Positions 26,713 to 35,597 of a DNA stretch of 64,000 bases are shown in pieces. Origin of the DNA: Bradyrhizobium sp. ORS 278. Its GTDB lineage: Bacteria; Pseudomonadota; Alphaproteobacteria; Rhizobiales; Xanthobacteraceae. A program made the position numbers and the translations under genes. The notes under the pieces were generated by a model. It had not been told where the DNA came from. It worked only from the letters and a program-made list of their open reading frames with translations, and searched no databases. How positions within the stretch are numbered: position 1 is the stretch's first letter; each line of letters starts with the position of its first letter. The stretch spans positions 2,480,001 through 2,544,000 of the forward strand of contig NC_009445.1 in the NCBI RefSeq assembly GCF_000026145.1, written 5' to 3'.

Positions 26713-28380
26713 ATGACGACATTCACGAGCTTGCCGCGTGCGGGCGCGGTCGGTGTCCTGCTGACGCTGCTGATGATCGGTCCCGCGGGCGCCGCGGCCC
26801 TGGTCGGCGAACCGACAGCGACCTGCAGCGGATTGGCTGGGGTTTCCGACGGCGCGATGCGGATCGACAGCGCCGCCATGCAGGCGCCGTCGCCACTGAC
26901 CGTCGCCGAGAAGGCCGGATCTCCGGCCGCGCGCGTCGTTCCGGCCAATCCCGCCTTCTGCAAGGTGCTGGGGCATCTCGAGGCCAGGGATCCGCAGGCG
27001 CCGCCGATCAAGTTCGAAATCAACCTGCCGCTCGATTGGAATGGCCGCTCCCTGCAATATGGCGGCGGCGGCTTCAATGGCGTGCTGATCACCGGGCTCG
27101 GTCTGCCGCCGGCCTATCCGTTCGACAAGGCCTCGCCGCTGGCGCGCGGCTTCGTCACCTATGGCACCGACTCCGGTCACGAGTCCAAGCCGGGCGAGCC
27201 GCCGCAGACCTTCGCGCTCAGTGATGAGGCATTCGAACACTTTGCTCACGTCGCGTACAAGAAAGTCCGCGATGCGGCGGTCGCGGTGATGAAGAGCGCC
27301 TATGGCAAGGCGCCTGACAAGATGTACTTCATGGGATCGTCCGAAGGCGGCCGCGAGGCGCTGACGATGGCGCAGCGTTATCCAGATGATTTCGACGGCA
27401 TCTTTGCCCGTGTGCCCGTGATCAACTGGGTCGGGCTGCAGCATGCGGGCACGCGCGGCGGGCTGGTGACGATGGGTGAAGGCTGGATCAGCCCGGCGCA
27501 GGTCAAGCTGGTTGCGGAGGCCGTGCGCCAGAGCTGCGACAAGGCGGACGGCGTCGCAGATGGCCTGATCGCGAATCCGGTTGACTGCAAGGCGAGTTTC
27601 AAGCTGGACGGCCTGCGTTGTCCCGACGGCAAGAGCGGCGAGGCTTGCCTGAGCGACGCGCAGATCAAGGCGATTGCGACGCTGCACGCGCCGTATAAGT
27701 TCCCGTTCGCGCTTGCCAACGGGCTCGATGATTATCCGGGCTGGGGCATCTCCGGCGAGGACACCGAGGGCTTCGCCTCTGCAGGCGGCTGGATCTCGTG
27801 GTGGCTCGGCAAGGCGGCACCCACGCAGCCCCCGACGCCCGCGAACGGCATCGCCTGGGTGTTCGGCACCGGCGGCACGCAATATGTGTTCGCGCGCGAT
27901 CCCAAGCTCGATGTCACCAAGTACAAGCCGGAGGACTACAAGGATCGCTTGCTGCAGGTGTCGCAACTGATGGATTCGACGGATCCGGATCTCAGTCGCT
28001 TCCGTGCCCGCGGCGGCAAGCTCGTCATGCTGGAGCATATGGCCGATTATGCGCAGAGCCCTTACGCCGGCATCCGCTATTTCGAGAGCGTCGAGCGCAA
28101 GCTCGGCAAGGCCGAGACGGCGGAATTCGCGCGGCTCTACACCGCGCCCGGCGTCGATCATGTCGGCAACGGCGCGCCGGCCAATGTCGACATGCTGAGC
28201 GTGCTGGTCGACTGGGTCGAGACCGGCAAGGCGCCGGACGATCTCGCCGTCGTCGAGCAGAAGATCGAGGCGCCGGCCTTCACGGTGACGCGCAGCCTGC
28301 CGCTGTGCCGCTGGCCGGCCTGGCCGCGCTACAAGGCGGGACCTGTCGAGCAGGCGGCGAGCTTTGTGTGCGCGCAGTAG
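26713..28380 (+). CDS. Secreted tannase/feruloyl esterase family protein
   Basis: The 555-residue exported protein starts with a signal peptide (about residues 1-29, hydrophobic VGVLLTLLMIGPAGAAA). It has the tannase/feruloyl esterase serine motif GSSEGGREAL (nucleophile Ser210), an Asp-rich calcium-type loop CDKADGVADGLI and the C-terminal histidine in PGVDHVGNG (His483). Paired cysteines (CDK, C..KAS, RCPDG, CLSD) are usual for the family. It should release phenolic acids such as gallate, ferulate or 4-coumarate/4-hydroxybenzoate from plant esters in the periplasm. It follows pobA by 96 nt. ATG at 26713 with GAGGAAAC upstream gives the signal peptide. Confidence 0.88.
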   Translation: MTTFTSLPRAGAVGVLLTLLMIGPAGAAALVGEPTATCSGLAGVSDGAMRIDSAAMQAPSPLTVAEKAGSPAARVVPANPAFCKVLGHLEARDPQAPPIKFEINLPLDWNGRSLQYGGGGFNGVLITGLGLPPAYPFDKASPLARGFVTYGTDSGHESKPGEPPQTFALSDEAFEHFAHVAYKKVRDAAVAVMKSAYGKAPDKMYFMGSSEGGREALTMAQRYPDDFDGIFARVPVINWVGLQHAGTRGGLVTMGEGWISPAQVKLVAEAVRQSCDKADGVADGLIANPVDCKASFKLDGLRCPDGKSGEACLSDAQIKAIATLHAPYKFPFALANGLDDYPGWGISGEDTEGFASAGGWISWWLGKAAPTQPPTPANGIAWVFGTGGTQYVFARDPKLDVTKYKPEDYKDRLLQVSQLMDSTDPDLSRFRARGGKLVMLEHMADYAQSPYAGIRYFESVERKLGKAETAEFARLYTAPGVDHVGNGAPANVDMLSVLVDWVETGKAPDDLAVVEQKIEAPAFTVTRSLPLCRWPAWPRYKAGPVEQAASFVCAQ

Positions 28381-28426
28381 TCGCGGGGGAGAGCGTCGGC
28401 GGCGTCGCGGCCGCGCACGTCGAAAA

Positions 28427-28590
28427 CGTAGGGTGGGCAAAGGCGCGCCAATGCTGCGCGATGTTTGCGCTGCCGTGTCGCGCGCCGTGCCCACCATTCG
28501 CCTGCCGCGTGCAGGAGGCGCGGTGGGCACGGCGCGGGAGGGAGCGCAGACGATCAGTTGCGGCGGTGGCGCGCCTTTGCCCACCCTACG
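28427..28590. repeat. Nested palindromic repeat family A, copy 3
   Basis: The same outer CGTAGGGTGGGCAAAGGCGC and reverse-complement right end as the other two copies, with the inner GCCGTGCCCACC/GGTGGGCACGGC arms. It ends 33 nt before the inferred left end of the insertion sequence. Confidence 0.85.
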
Positions 28591-28622
28591 AGGCTGTGAA
28601 TCTTTCGATGCCTATTCTCGCT

Positions 28623-30009
28623 GACTATGATTCTCTGAGCGGAGCGGTTTGCTGGAGGTCATGATGGCTAAGGACGAGCTTTTCGATGGATTGCCGGAGC
28701 AGTCGGGTCCCAAAGCGCGGGAGCTTCCGAAGGGTGCGCCTCGTCTGCGGGTTCCGGAGCGCAACCAGGTCGAGCTGCGCGCGGTCGATATCGACAGCCT
28801 GATCGGGCAGGATCATCCGGCGCGGATGATCTGGACCTATGTCGAGACGCTCGACCTGAGCGAGTTGGAAGACCGAGTGAAGGCGCGGGAGAACAGGCCT
28901 GGTCATCCGGCACCGTCGCCACGCCTTTTGCTGGCGCTCTGGCTCTATGCCACCAGCGACGGCGTCGGCAGTGCTCGGGCGCTGGATCGCCTGTGCGAGA
29001 GCCATGATGCCTATCGCTGGCTGTGTGGCGGGGTATCGCTGAACTATCACACGCTATCGGACTTCCGCGTCGGCTGTGCCGATGTGCTCGACCGCCTGAT
29101 GAGCGAACATCTGGCGGCGTTGAGCGAGGCCGGGCTGGTCGATCTCGATACGCTGGCACAGGACGGGGTGCGGATCCGCGCCAATGCGGGGGCCAGCTCG
29201 TTCCGGCGCGAAGCGAGGCTGCAGCAGAAGCTGGCGGAAGCAACGGAGGTGGTGGAAGAGCTCAAGCGGGAAGTCGATGCAGATCCAGAAGCCAGCAACC
29301 GGCGCATCCGCGCGGCGCGTGAGCGCGCCGCACGCGAGCATAAACAGAAGGTCGAAGCGGCGCAGGCGGCGCTGGAGGAGATCAAGCGCAAGCGCCAGAA
29401 GCTCGAGGAAAAAGGCGGTAACGGCAAGAAGCCGAAGGAGCCTCGGGCCTCCACCACCGATCCGCAGGCGCGGCGGATGAAGATGGCCGATGCCGGCTTC
29501 CGTCCCGCCTACAACGTGCAGGTCGTCAGCGCTGCAGCTGCGATGATCGTGGTCGCAATCGACATCGACAACAACGGATCAGACGGCGGCCTGATGCGAC
29601 CGATGCTGGAGCGGCTGCGCGACAAGCTGCAACGCCTGCCCAGGCGCTACCTCGTCGATGGCGGATACTGCCGTGGCGACGACATCGAATGGGCGCATGG
29701 CCAGAACATCGAGATCTACTGTCCGCCGCGCTCGCAAAAAAGCGGTGTTGATCCTTATCTGCCCCGAGATACCGATGGCCCTGGTGTGGCGGCCTGGCGA
29801 GCGCGCATGGCGAGCGAAGCCGGCAAGGCTCAGTATCAGCTCCGCTCGCTGTGCGAATGCATCCACGCCCGCTGGCGCAACTGGGACCTCCGGCAAGTGA
29901 CGGTACGCGGCATCGACAAGGTTCGCGCCGTCGTGAGCTGGTACGCGTTCACCAACAACCTTCTGCAAGGATTGCACCTCATCGCCTGTCAAAAAGCAGC
30001 ATCATAGTC
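28623..30009 (+). mobile_element. IS1182-family insertion sequence (ends tentative)
   Basis: GACTATGAT at 28623-28631 is repeated inverted (ATCATAGTC) at 30001-30009, tightly flanking one transposase gene, and the stop codon lies inside the right repeat. No target-site duplication was obvious. The true ends may extend a little further, so the 1.39-kb size is a minimum. Confidence 0.55.
28664..30007 (+). CDS. IS1182-family DDE transposase
   Basis: The 447-residue protein has the IS1182/IS5-like layout. The N-terminal part contains SPRLLLALWLYATSDGVGSARA and LCESHDAYRWLCGGVSLNYHTLSDFR, then comes a charged coiled coil at about residues 170-260. The catalytic core has TTDPQARRMKMADAGFRPAYN and VDGGYCRGDDIEWA. 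Candidate acidic residues are in LAQDGVRIRANAG, VDGG and the later E of CECIHA. It appears intact with no frameshift, so the element may be active. GGAGG precedes two in-frame ATGs; the second is chosen for spacing. Confidence 0.9.
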   Translation: MAKDELFDGLPEQSGPKARELPKGAPRLRVPERNQVELRAVDIDSLIGQDHPARMIWTYVETLDLSELEDRVKARENRPGHPAPSPRLLLALWLYATSDGVGSARALDRLCESHDAYRWLCGGVSLNYHTLSDFRVGCADVLDRLMSEHLAALSEAGLVDLDTLAQDGVRIRANAGASSFRREARLQQKLAEATEVVEELKREVDADPEASNRRIRAARERAAREHKQKVEAAQAALEEIKRKRQKLEEKGGNGKKPKEPRASTTDPQARRMKMADAGFRPAYNVQVVSAAAAMIVVAIDIDNNGSDGGLMRPMLERLRDKLQRLPRRYLVDGGYCRGDDIEWAHGQNIEIYCPPRSQKSGVDPYLPRDTDGPGVAAWRARMASEAGKAQYQLRSLCECIHARWRNWDLRQVTVRGIDKVRAVVSWYAFTNNLLQGLHLIACQKAAS

Positions 30010-30145
30010 GCCGGGAGCGGCATCCGAGGGATCCTCCGGGACAATCCGCCGCACAGAGCCGCCCACAACGGCTATCCCGCGGCGACAGCCCCCTCGTCGC
30101 AAACTCAGCCCTGAACTCAAATTGGCTCACAAGCTCTACGGCCCC

Positions 30146-30303
30146 GCTGTCGTCCCGGCCTCGAGCCGGGACTCATACCCCCAGGGAGCTATTTGAGGTA
30201 GGCTGGTCATTGGCTTTGTGCCCAACACGTCTGCCGCGGCTTGTGGGTCCCGGATCGGCGCCGTGCCGCGCTTTGCGCGTCGCGGCTTGTCCGGGACGAC
30301 GGC
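30146..30303. repeat. Palindromic repeat family C, copy 2
   Basis: GCTGTCGTCCCGGCCTCGAG begins the element, and TTGTCCGGGACGACGGC ends it; GTGGGTCCCGGATCGG lies within. The arms are less perfect than in copies 1 and 3, which suggests an older insertion. Confidence 0.7.
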
Positions 30304-30404
30304 TGAAAAGAGCGACTTCACATCTCAAACAGCGCGGAACATGACATCCCGATCTCGCGGCGCATCGCGCCCGAGCCGTGCATCGATCATGTCCCTCCGA
30401 ACAA

Positions 30405-30800
30405 TGAGAGGGCGCAGGGAATGCCGGGTGAGGGCCTCACCCATGGCCCGCCTGCGAGAAAAAATGCAGGCGGCAGGTACCACAGGTTCAGCCGAGCATC
30501 CGGCATTCCCTGCGCGGTGTCTTCACGCTTATACGCAGTCGCCCTGGTGCGCCGGCGTGTTGGCCACCTCCGCGCGAGGCGAGCCTCGTCGCGTTCGCGA
30601 CCATGCGCTTGCGCGCATGGCGCGGATGACACCAGCTTCGGGGTGTCGGGCCGCTGCGACTTCACGTCCGCAGGCGATCGTTCGTCCGCAACCTCGTCGC
30701 CGAGCCTGCTGCGATCTCCCGCGGCCACCGCATCCCCGCCTCGCGTGTCGTGACGATCGCGCGCAACGCCCCTCTCGTTGAGGCAGGATGGCCGCAAGAT
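30405..30800. repeat. Dispersed structured element, copy 2
   Basis: This is the partner of the element at 3400-3775, with the same order of blocks: outer stem, A-loop hairpin, ACCACAGGT, GCTTATACG, CCCTGGTGCGCCGG, GTGTTGGCCACC, a GACACC/GGTGTC hairpin and a tail with GTGACGA and GCCGCAAG. It occupies the middle of the 1-kb non-coding gap between the insertion sequence and the GGDEF gene. The remaining parts of that gap (30010-30145 and 30801-31063) show no clear gene. Confidence 0.75.
30412..30515. ncRNA. Candidate structured RNA, copy 2
   Basis: Outer arms 30412-30427 and 30500-30515 pair over 16 bp. A GGGTGA/TCACCC hairpin follows, then an 8-bp stem (30448-30455 with 30466-30473, CCGCCTGC/GCAGGCGG) with a 10-nt A-rich loop, the same length as in copy 1. 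Differences from copy 1 in the two main stems keep pairing. Confidence 0.6.
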
Positions 30801-31063
30801 AAGCACATCTTCCGATAAAGCGAAAGAAGAATCTTCTGGAAAGCGGAAGTTTCTGGACCGACAATCTGTTCAGCGGCTGGTCGCTGCGCCGGCGAACATG
30901 GTTGTCGGGAGCCGTTCCAATCCCTGCACGTTAAACCGGAGCGAGTACGTCCGGATGGACCGCGAGTTCCATGCGCGAGATCGGCTCGGTTAGGAGTTCC
31001 CTCATCCTGCTGTTAAATCCAGCGTTAAGCGGCACGGGCGATGTTGGCGCCAAGGAGTTGCCG

Positions 31064-32203
31064 ATGTCAGCTGAACACCATGACGATGCTTGCCGCCTGG
31101 AGGCACTGGCGGAACTGGATATACTGGATACGCCGCGCGAGCGCGCGTTCGACAGGCTCACCGGGTTGTGCCGCAAGATCTTCGACGTGCCGATGTCGAC
31201 GCTGACCTTCATCGACGGCCATCGCCAATGGTTCAAGGCGGCCGACGGCATGACCGAGCGCGAGGGCGACCGGCGGCCGGCGCTCTGCAACCTTGCGATC
31301 CGGCAGTCCGAGCCCCTCGTCATCTTCGATACTCATCAGGACGCGCGCCTGGCGGGCAATGTCCTGGTCTATGGCAAACCGTTCATCCGGTTCTATGCCG
31401 GCGCGCAGCTTCGTATTTCCGGAACCAATGTCGGCACGCTCTGCGCGATGGACACCAGGCCGCGGGTGTTCGGTGCACGCGACGTCGAGATGCTCCGGGA
31501 CCTTGCGGCGCTCGCCGTCGACGAGCTGATGCTGCGCAATCTGAGCCTGCGCGACGGTCTCACCGGTGCGCTCTCGCGCCGCGCCTTCCGCAGCGAGGGC
31601 GAGCGCCTGCGGGCGCTCGCGGAGCGCCATCGTCACCCGCTCACCTGCGCCTTGCTCGACGTCGATCACTTCAAATCCGTGAATGACAATCATGGCCATG
31701 CGGCCGGCGACCTCGTGCTGTCGAAGGTGGTCGGCGCCTGTCAGAACGTCCTGCGCGCCTCCGACGTGATCGGCCGTCTCGGCGGCGAGGAGTTCGGCAT
31801 CATCCTGCCGCATACGAGCCTGGACGACGCGATGGCTGTGCTCGAGAAGATGCGCTCCGCCGTCGCCGACCTTTCGATCGAGAGCCCGTCGGGACCGATC
31901 CGCATCACCGCCAGCTTCGGCGCCGTCGACCTCACGCCCGGGCAACCCTTCGATGCCATGCTCGCGCGCGCCGATCGCGCGATGTATGCAGCGAAGAACG
32001 GCGGCCGCAACCAGGTCATCGCCTGGGTCGAGGCCGCGCCCTCGATCGCCCCGACACTGCGGCGCGTCTTCAAGGCCGGGCAGATCGCCTTCAACGCCGG
32101 ACGCTCCACCTTCGACTGCACGGTCCGCGCGCTGTCGGAGACCCGCCGCGCTGGAGGTGATCTCGACGGCCGACCTTCCCGAGCAGTTCAAGCTCGCGAT
32201 TGA
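31064..32203 (+). CDS. GAF-GGDEF diguanylate cyclase, C-terminally frameshifted
   Basis: The 379-residue protein has an N-terminal GAF domain (about residues 8-155) and a GGDEF domain with the active-site GGEEF at 240-244. The inhibitory c-di-GMP site RASD (231-234) lies five residues before it, as in classical enzymes. It should make c-di-GMP from GTP under feedback control. After residue about 359 (CTVRALSET) the frame departs into low-complexity sequence, while a neighbouring frame continues with a PilZ-like ending. Start ATG is set by AAGGAG 6 nt upstream. Confidence 0.88.
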   Translation: MSAEHHDDACRLEALAELDILDTPRERAFDRLTGLCRKIFDVPMSTLTFIDGHRQWFKAADGMTEREGDRRPALCNLAIRQSEPLVIFDTHQDARLAGNVLVYGKPFIRFYAGAQLRISGTNVGTLCAMDTRPRVFGARDVEMLRDLAALAVDELMLRNLSLRDGLTGALSRRAFRSEGERLRALAERHRHPLTCALLDVDHFKSVNDNHGHAAGDLVLSKVVGACQNVLRASDVIGRLGGEEFGIILPHTSLDDAMAVLEKMRSAVADLSIESPSGPIRITASFGAVDLTPGQPFDAMLARADRAMYAAKNGGRNQVIAWVEAAPSIAPTLRRVFKAGQIAFNAGRSTFDCTVRALSETRRAGGDLDGRPSRAVQARD

Positions 32204-32276
32204 AAGCGACGGCTTCTCGCGCGCCTGTCGCATGACCGCACGCACCGAGCAGCGCATCGAGGTTGCATTCGTGTAG
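32144..32276 (+). pseudogene. Displaced PilZ-like C-terminus of the diguanylate cyclase
   Basis: In the alternative frame the sequence reads ALEVISTADLPEQFKLAIES, then RACRMTARTEQRIEVAF and stops. Together with STFDCTVRALSET before the break, this matches the PilZ pattern (DCTV.DLSE.GAAL ... F.L ... R.C.V ... RIGV.F). A loss of about 2 nt near 32141-32148 would explain it. It is either a real mutation or a sequence error. Confidence 0.65.
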
Positions 32277-32489
32277 TTCACCTCGCTGCGGAGCAGGGGC
32301 GTTCCCGCCCTGCCTGCGAGGCTCGAACCTGACGCTGGATGCGTTGTGTCCGTTTATTCTGCGGGCATGAGTGGATTGGTGGGGGTGCCTGGCGCATTGG
32401 CCGCAATCTGCGAACACGATGGCCCTGGCTCGCATCGGGCAGAGCGCGCCCCCGCGCGCACCATGTCCAAGGCGAGCAGACCCGGGGTT

Positions 32490-32518
32490 TTGACAACACG
32501 GGCGAGCTGCTCTTTACT
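32490..32518 (+). promoter_or_regulatory. Candidate sigma70-type promoter for the PAN protein gene
   Basis: TTGACA (32490-32495), a 17-nt spacer and TTTACT (32513-32518) precede the gene start by about 30 bp. The -35 match is complete, and the -10 matches four of six positions. Confidence 0.45.
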
Positions 32519-32546
32519 TGATCGCGTAAGTTGACAGGAGGCCACC

Positions 32547-32879
32547 ATGCATCTTCGTTACCTGGTGGCTGCGGCAGCGTTCGGGCTCGCCTCGGCACTT
32601 GCCACGCCTGTTTCGGCAAACGACTTCTTCGCGACCAGCATCGATCGTCCCGGCGGCGACTACCGCAGCTTCGACACCTTCGACGACGCGCAGGCCTGCC
32701 GGCAGACCTGCAATCGCGAGTTGCCGCGCTGTCGCGCCTGGACCTATGTCAAGCCGCCGACCTTCTGGCACGGGCTGCAGCAGCCGCCCGCGCGGTGCTG
32801 GTTGAAGGCCGTCGTGCCGCGGGCGCGAGCCAATCCGTGTTGTATCTCCGGCATTTCCGGCGGCCAGAGGATCGATTAG
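32547..32879 (+). CDS. Small secreted PAN-domain protein
   Basis: The 110-residue protein has a signal peptide (MHLRYLVAAAAFGLASALAT, cleavage after VSA) and a mature part that begins with a PAN/apple-like core: PGGDYRSFDTFDDAQACRQT, then CNRELPRCRAWTYV and CWLKAVVP. Six cysteines are present, enough for the family disulfides. PAN modules bind proteins or carbohydrates; the ligand is unknown. It is a single-gene unit with GACAGGAGG upstream. Such proteins are common in Bradyrhizobium. Confidence 0.8.
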   Translation: MHLRYLVAAAAFGLASALATPVSANDFFATSIDRPGGDYRSFDTFDDAQACRQTCNRELPRCRAWTYVKPPTFWHGLQQPPARCWLKAVVPRARANPCCISGISGGQRID

Positions 32880-32998
32880 GAGCGCCCTTCACACTCCGAC
32901 GCCCGTCTGTTGTCTTCCGTAGGGGCGCTCTGCGCCCTCAAAAATGAGTTGCGCACCTCAGAAATCGCGCTAAGTTCCTCAACCCGAAGGGGAGGAGC

Positions 32999-34027
32999 AT
33001 GAACGCACCGCTGACATTGCGGGACATCGCGCGGCAGGCCGGCGTCAGTCTGGCCACCGTCGACCGCGTGCTGCACAACCGGCCGGGCGTGCGCCCGGAC
33101 ACGGTGCGGCGTGTCAAGGACGCGATGGCGCGCAGTGCGTTCCAGCCGCATGCGGCGGCCTCGGAGCTCGCCCGCGCGCGCTCGCGGCGCTTTGCCTTCG
33201 TGATGCCCGCCGGCGTCAATCCCTTCATGCAGCAGATCCAGGCGCATCTCGGCGAGCTCGCGGCCTGGATGGCCGCGCGACGGCTGATGACCGATGTCGT
33301 CACCACCGACGTGTTCGATCCGGCGGTGCTGGCCGGCAAGCTCGAAGATCTGGTCGGGCGCGTCGACGGCGTCGCGGTGGTCGCGCTCGATCATCCCAGC
33401 GTGCGCGCGGCGATCAACGATCTCGTCGAGGCCGGCGCCAAGGTGGTGACGCTGGTGTCGGACGTGCCGTCGTCGCGCCGGCACCATTATGTTGGGATCG
33501 ACAATATCGCCGCCGGCCGAACCGCTGGCGCGCTGGTCGGACGTTTCGCCGGCGGCAAGCCGGGGCGGGTCGCGATCATGGCGGGCTCACAGGGCCTGCG
33601 CGATCATGCCGAGCGCATCTTCGGCTTCAGCCAGGTGCTGGCGGCGGAGTTTCGGCACCTCGAGATTTTGCCGGTCGCCGAGGGGCATGATGCGGATGAT
33701 CGCTCGGAACAGCTGATGCGGGCGCTGCTCGCCGAGACCAGCGACATCGTCGCTCTCTATAATGTCGGCGCCGGCACGGCGGGCGTCGCCCAGGCGCTGA
33801 CCGAGTCCGGCCGTGCCGGCGACATCGTGTTCGTCGGTCATGATGTCACCGCCTTGACGCGCAAGCTGTTGCTGTCGGGCGTGATGGCCGCGGCGATCTC
33901 GCAGAATCCGGGGCACGAGGCCCGCTCCGCGGTGCGCGTGCTGCTGGCGCTGGCGCGCGGTGAGCCGATCCTGAGTGAACAGGAAGCGATCCGCATCGAC
34001 ATCGTGATGCGGGACAATCTACCGTGA
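32999..34027 (+). CDS. LacI-family regulator of the xylose locus
   Basis: The 342-residue protein has the LacI HTH at the N-terminus (TLRDIARQAGVSLATVDRVL) and a periplasmic-binding-type sugar domain (FAFVMPAGVNPFMQQIQ, GVAVVALDHPSV, YVGIDNIAAGRTAG). It precedes xylB on the same strand with a 115-nt gap and likely controls the xylBA-transporter operon in response to xylose, by context. The SD is a strong GGGGAGGAG. Unlike E. coli XylR, it is not AraC-type. Confidence 0.88.
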   Translation: MNAPLTLRDIARQAGVSLATVDRVLHNRPGVRPDTVRRVKDAMARSAFQPHAAASELARARSRRFAFVMPAGVNPFMQQIQAHLGELAAWMAARRLMTDVVTTDVFDPAVLAGKLEDLVGRVDGVAVVALDHPSVRAAINDLVEAGAKVVTLVSDVPSSRRHHYVGIDNIAAGRTAGALVGRFAGGKPGRVAIMAGSQGLRDHAERIFGFSQVLAAEFRHLEILPVAEGHDADDRSEQLMRALLAETSDIVALYNVGAGTAGVAQALTESGRAGDIVFVGHDVTALTRKLLLSGVMAAAISQNPGHEARSAVRVLLALARGEPILSEQEAIRIDIVMRDNLP

Positions 34028-34033
34028 GCCGGG

Positions 34034-34054
34034 CGGCTGCGGTTTACGCAGCCG
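34034..34054. terminator. Hairpin after the LacI gene
   Basis: CGGCTGCG and CGCAGCCG pair around a GTTTA loop 6 nt after the stop. There is no T-run, so it may equally be an operator in front of xylB. Confidence 0.35.
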
Positions 34055-34142
34055 GCCGATCACGCAACGAAACGAAAGTGGGCCAGGTCCCGAAGCGACG
34101 AAGATCGCTCACGACCGACGGCCCGTATGGGAGGAGGGAAGC

Positions 34143-35591
34143 GTGTTTCTCGGACTGGATGTCGGCACATCCGGCGTAAAGGCCGTGCTGGAGGACGAGG
34201 CGGGCGCGCTGGTCGCGAGCGCCGGCCGTCCGCTGGCGCTGTCGCATCCGCAGCCTTTGTGGTCCGAGCAGAATCCCGATCATTGGGTCGAGGCCGTCAT
34301 CGGCGCGGTCGACGATCTCGCTGCGCGTCATCCGCGCGAGGTTGCGGTGGTGCGCGGCATCGGCCTGTCCGGCCAGATGCACGGCGCCACCTTGCTGGGC
34401 CGCGACGGCCGGCCGCTGCGGCCTGCGATCCTGTGGAATGACGGCCGCTCGCAAGCTGAATGCGCCGAGCTCGAACGGCGTTGCCCGGAGTTGCACGCGA
34501 TCGCCGGCAATCTCGCGATGCCCGGCTTCACCGCACCGAAGCTGGTGTGGGTGGCAAAGCACGAGCCGGAGATCTTCGCTCAGGTGGCCAAGGTGCTGCT
34601 GCCGAAGGCGTATGTGCGTTACCGACTGTCCGGAGAAATGGCCGAGGACATGTCGGATGCAGCAGGCACCTTGTGGCTCGATGTCGGCGCGCGGCGCTGG
34701 TCGGAGAAGCTGCTGGCGGCGACGGATCTCGGACTCGATCACATGCCGCGGCTGGTCGAAGGCAATGAGCGCAGCGCGGTGCTGTCGCGCGCGCTGGCGC
34801 AGCGCTGGGGCATGAGCGGCGAGGTCGTGATCGCCGGCGGCGCAGGCGACAATGCCGCCAGCGCGATCGGGCTCGGCGCGATCACGCCCGGCGACGCATT
34901 CCTGTCGCTGGGCACCTCAGGCGTGCTATTCCGCGTCACCGACCGCTTCGCGCCGGCGCCGGAGGCGGCCGTGCATGCGTTCTGTCACGCGCTCGGCGGG
35001 CTCTGGCACCAGATGGGCGTGATGCTGTCGGCCGCGGCCTCGCTGTCCTGGCTGGCGCGCATCCTCGCGACGCCCGAATCTGCGCTGCTGGCGCCGCTCG
35101 GCGTCCGCGTCGATCGTCCGAGCCCGGTGCAGTTCCTGCCGTATCTCGATGGCGAGCGCACGCCGCACAATGACGCGCATGCGGCGGGCGCGCTGGTCGG
35201 TCTGCGCAGCGCCGCGTCGCGCGACGATCTCGTGCAGGCCGTGCTCGAAGGCGTCGCCTATGCCTCGCGCGACATGCTCGCCGCGCTCGGCCGCAGCGCG
35301 CAGCAGATCACGGCCCTCGATCTGGTCGGCGGCGGTTCGCGCTCCGTCGTGTGGGCGCAGATCATGGCCGATGTGCTCGGCGTGACGGTGCATCGCGTCG
35401 AGGAGGGCGAGGTCGGCGCCGCCATCGGCGCCGCCAGGCTCGGCCGTCTCGCCGCGACCGGCGAGGCGCCCGCCGATGTGTGCCGCAAGCCGCGGCGGCT
35501 GCAGAGTTTCGAACCGCGCGCCGCGCAGCGCACCGCTTACGACGATGCCTATGCGCGCTGGCGCAAGCTCTATCCTGCTCTCAAGGAGTAA
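34143..35591 (+). CDS. xylB: Xylulokinase
   Basis: The 482-residue FGGY-family kinase phosphorylates D-xylulose. Visible marks are the N-terminal phosphate loop FLGLDVGTSGVKAVLED, the GLSGQMHGATLL substrate segment, ILWNDGRSQ, GGAGDNAASAIGLG, SLGTSGVLF and the C-terminal LVGGGSRSVVWAQIMADVL. It starts at GTG behind GGAGGAGGG. The xylA start is 6 nt after the stop. Substrate is assigned by family match and operon context. Confidence 0.93.
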   Translation: MFLGLDVGTSGVKAVLEDEAGALVASAGRPLALSHPQPLWSEQNPDHWVEAVIGAVDDLAARHPREVAVVRGIGLSGQMHGATLLGRDGRPLRPAILWNDGRSQAECAELERRCPELHAIAGNLAMPGFTAPKLVWVAKHEPEIFAQVAKVLLPKAYVRYRLSGEMAEDMSDAAGTLWLDVGARRWSEKLLAATDLGLDHMPRLVEGNERSAVLSRALAQRWGMSGEVVIAGGAGDNAASAIGLGAITPGDAFLSLGTSGVLFRVTDRFAPAPEAAVHAFCHALGGLWHQMGVMLSAAASLSWLARILATPESALLAPLGVRVDRPSPVQFLPYLDGERTPHNDAHAAGALVGLRSAASRDDLVQAVLEGVAYASRDMLAALGRSAQQITALDLVGGGSRSVVWAQIMADVLGVTVHRVEEGEVGAAIGAARLGRLAATGEAPADVCRKPRRLQSFEPRAAQRTAYDDAYARWRKLYPALKE

Positions 35592-35597
35592 CCGCTC

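Noticed and set aside
28623..30009. Target-site duplication of the insertion sequence
   Set aside because: The bases beside the two inverted ends (CGCT and GCCG) do not match, so no duplication can be claimed.
32280..32546. Short frames between the GGDEF gene and the PAN gene
   Set aside because: They lack ribosome sites and codon bias. The segment is better explained as the frameshifted gene end plus promoter region.
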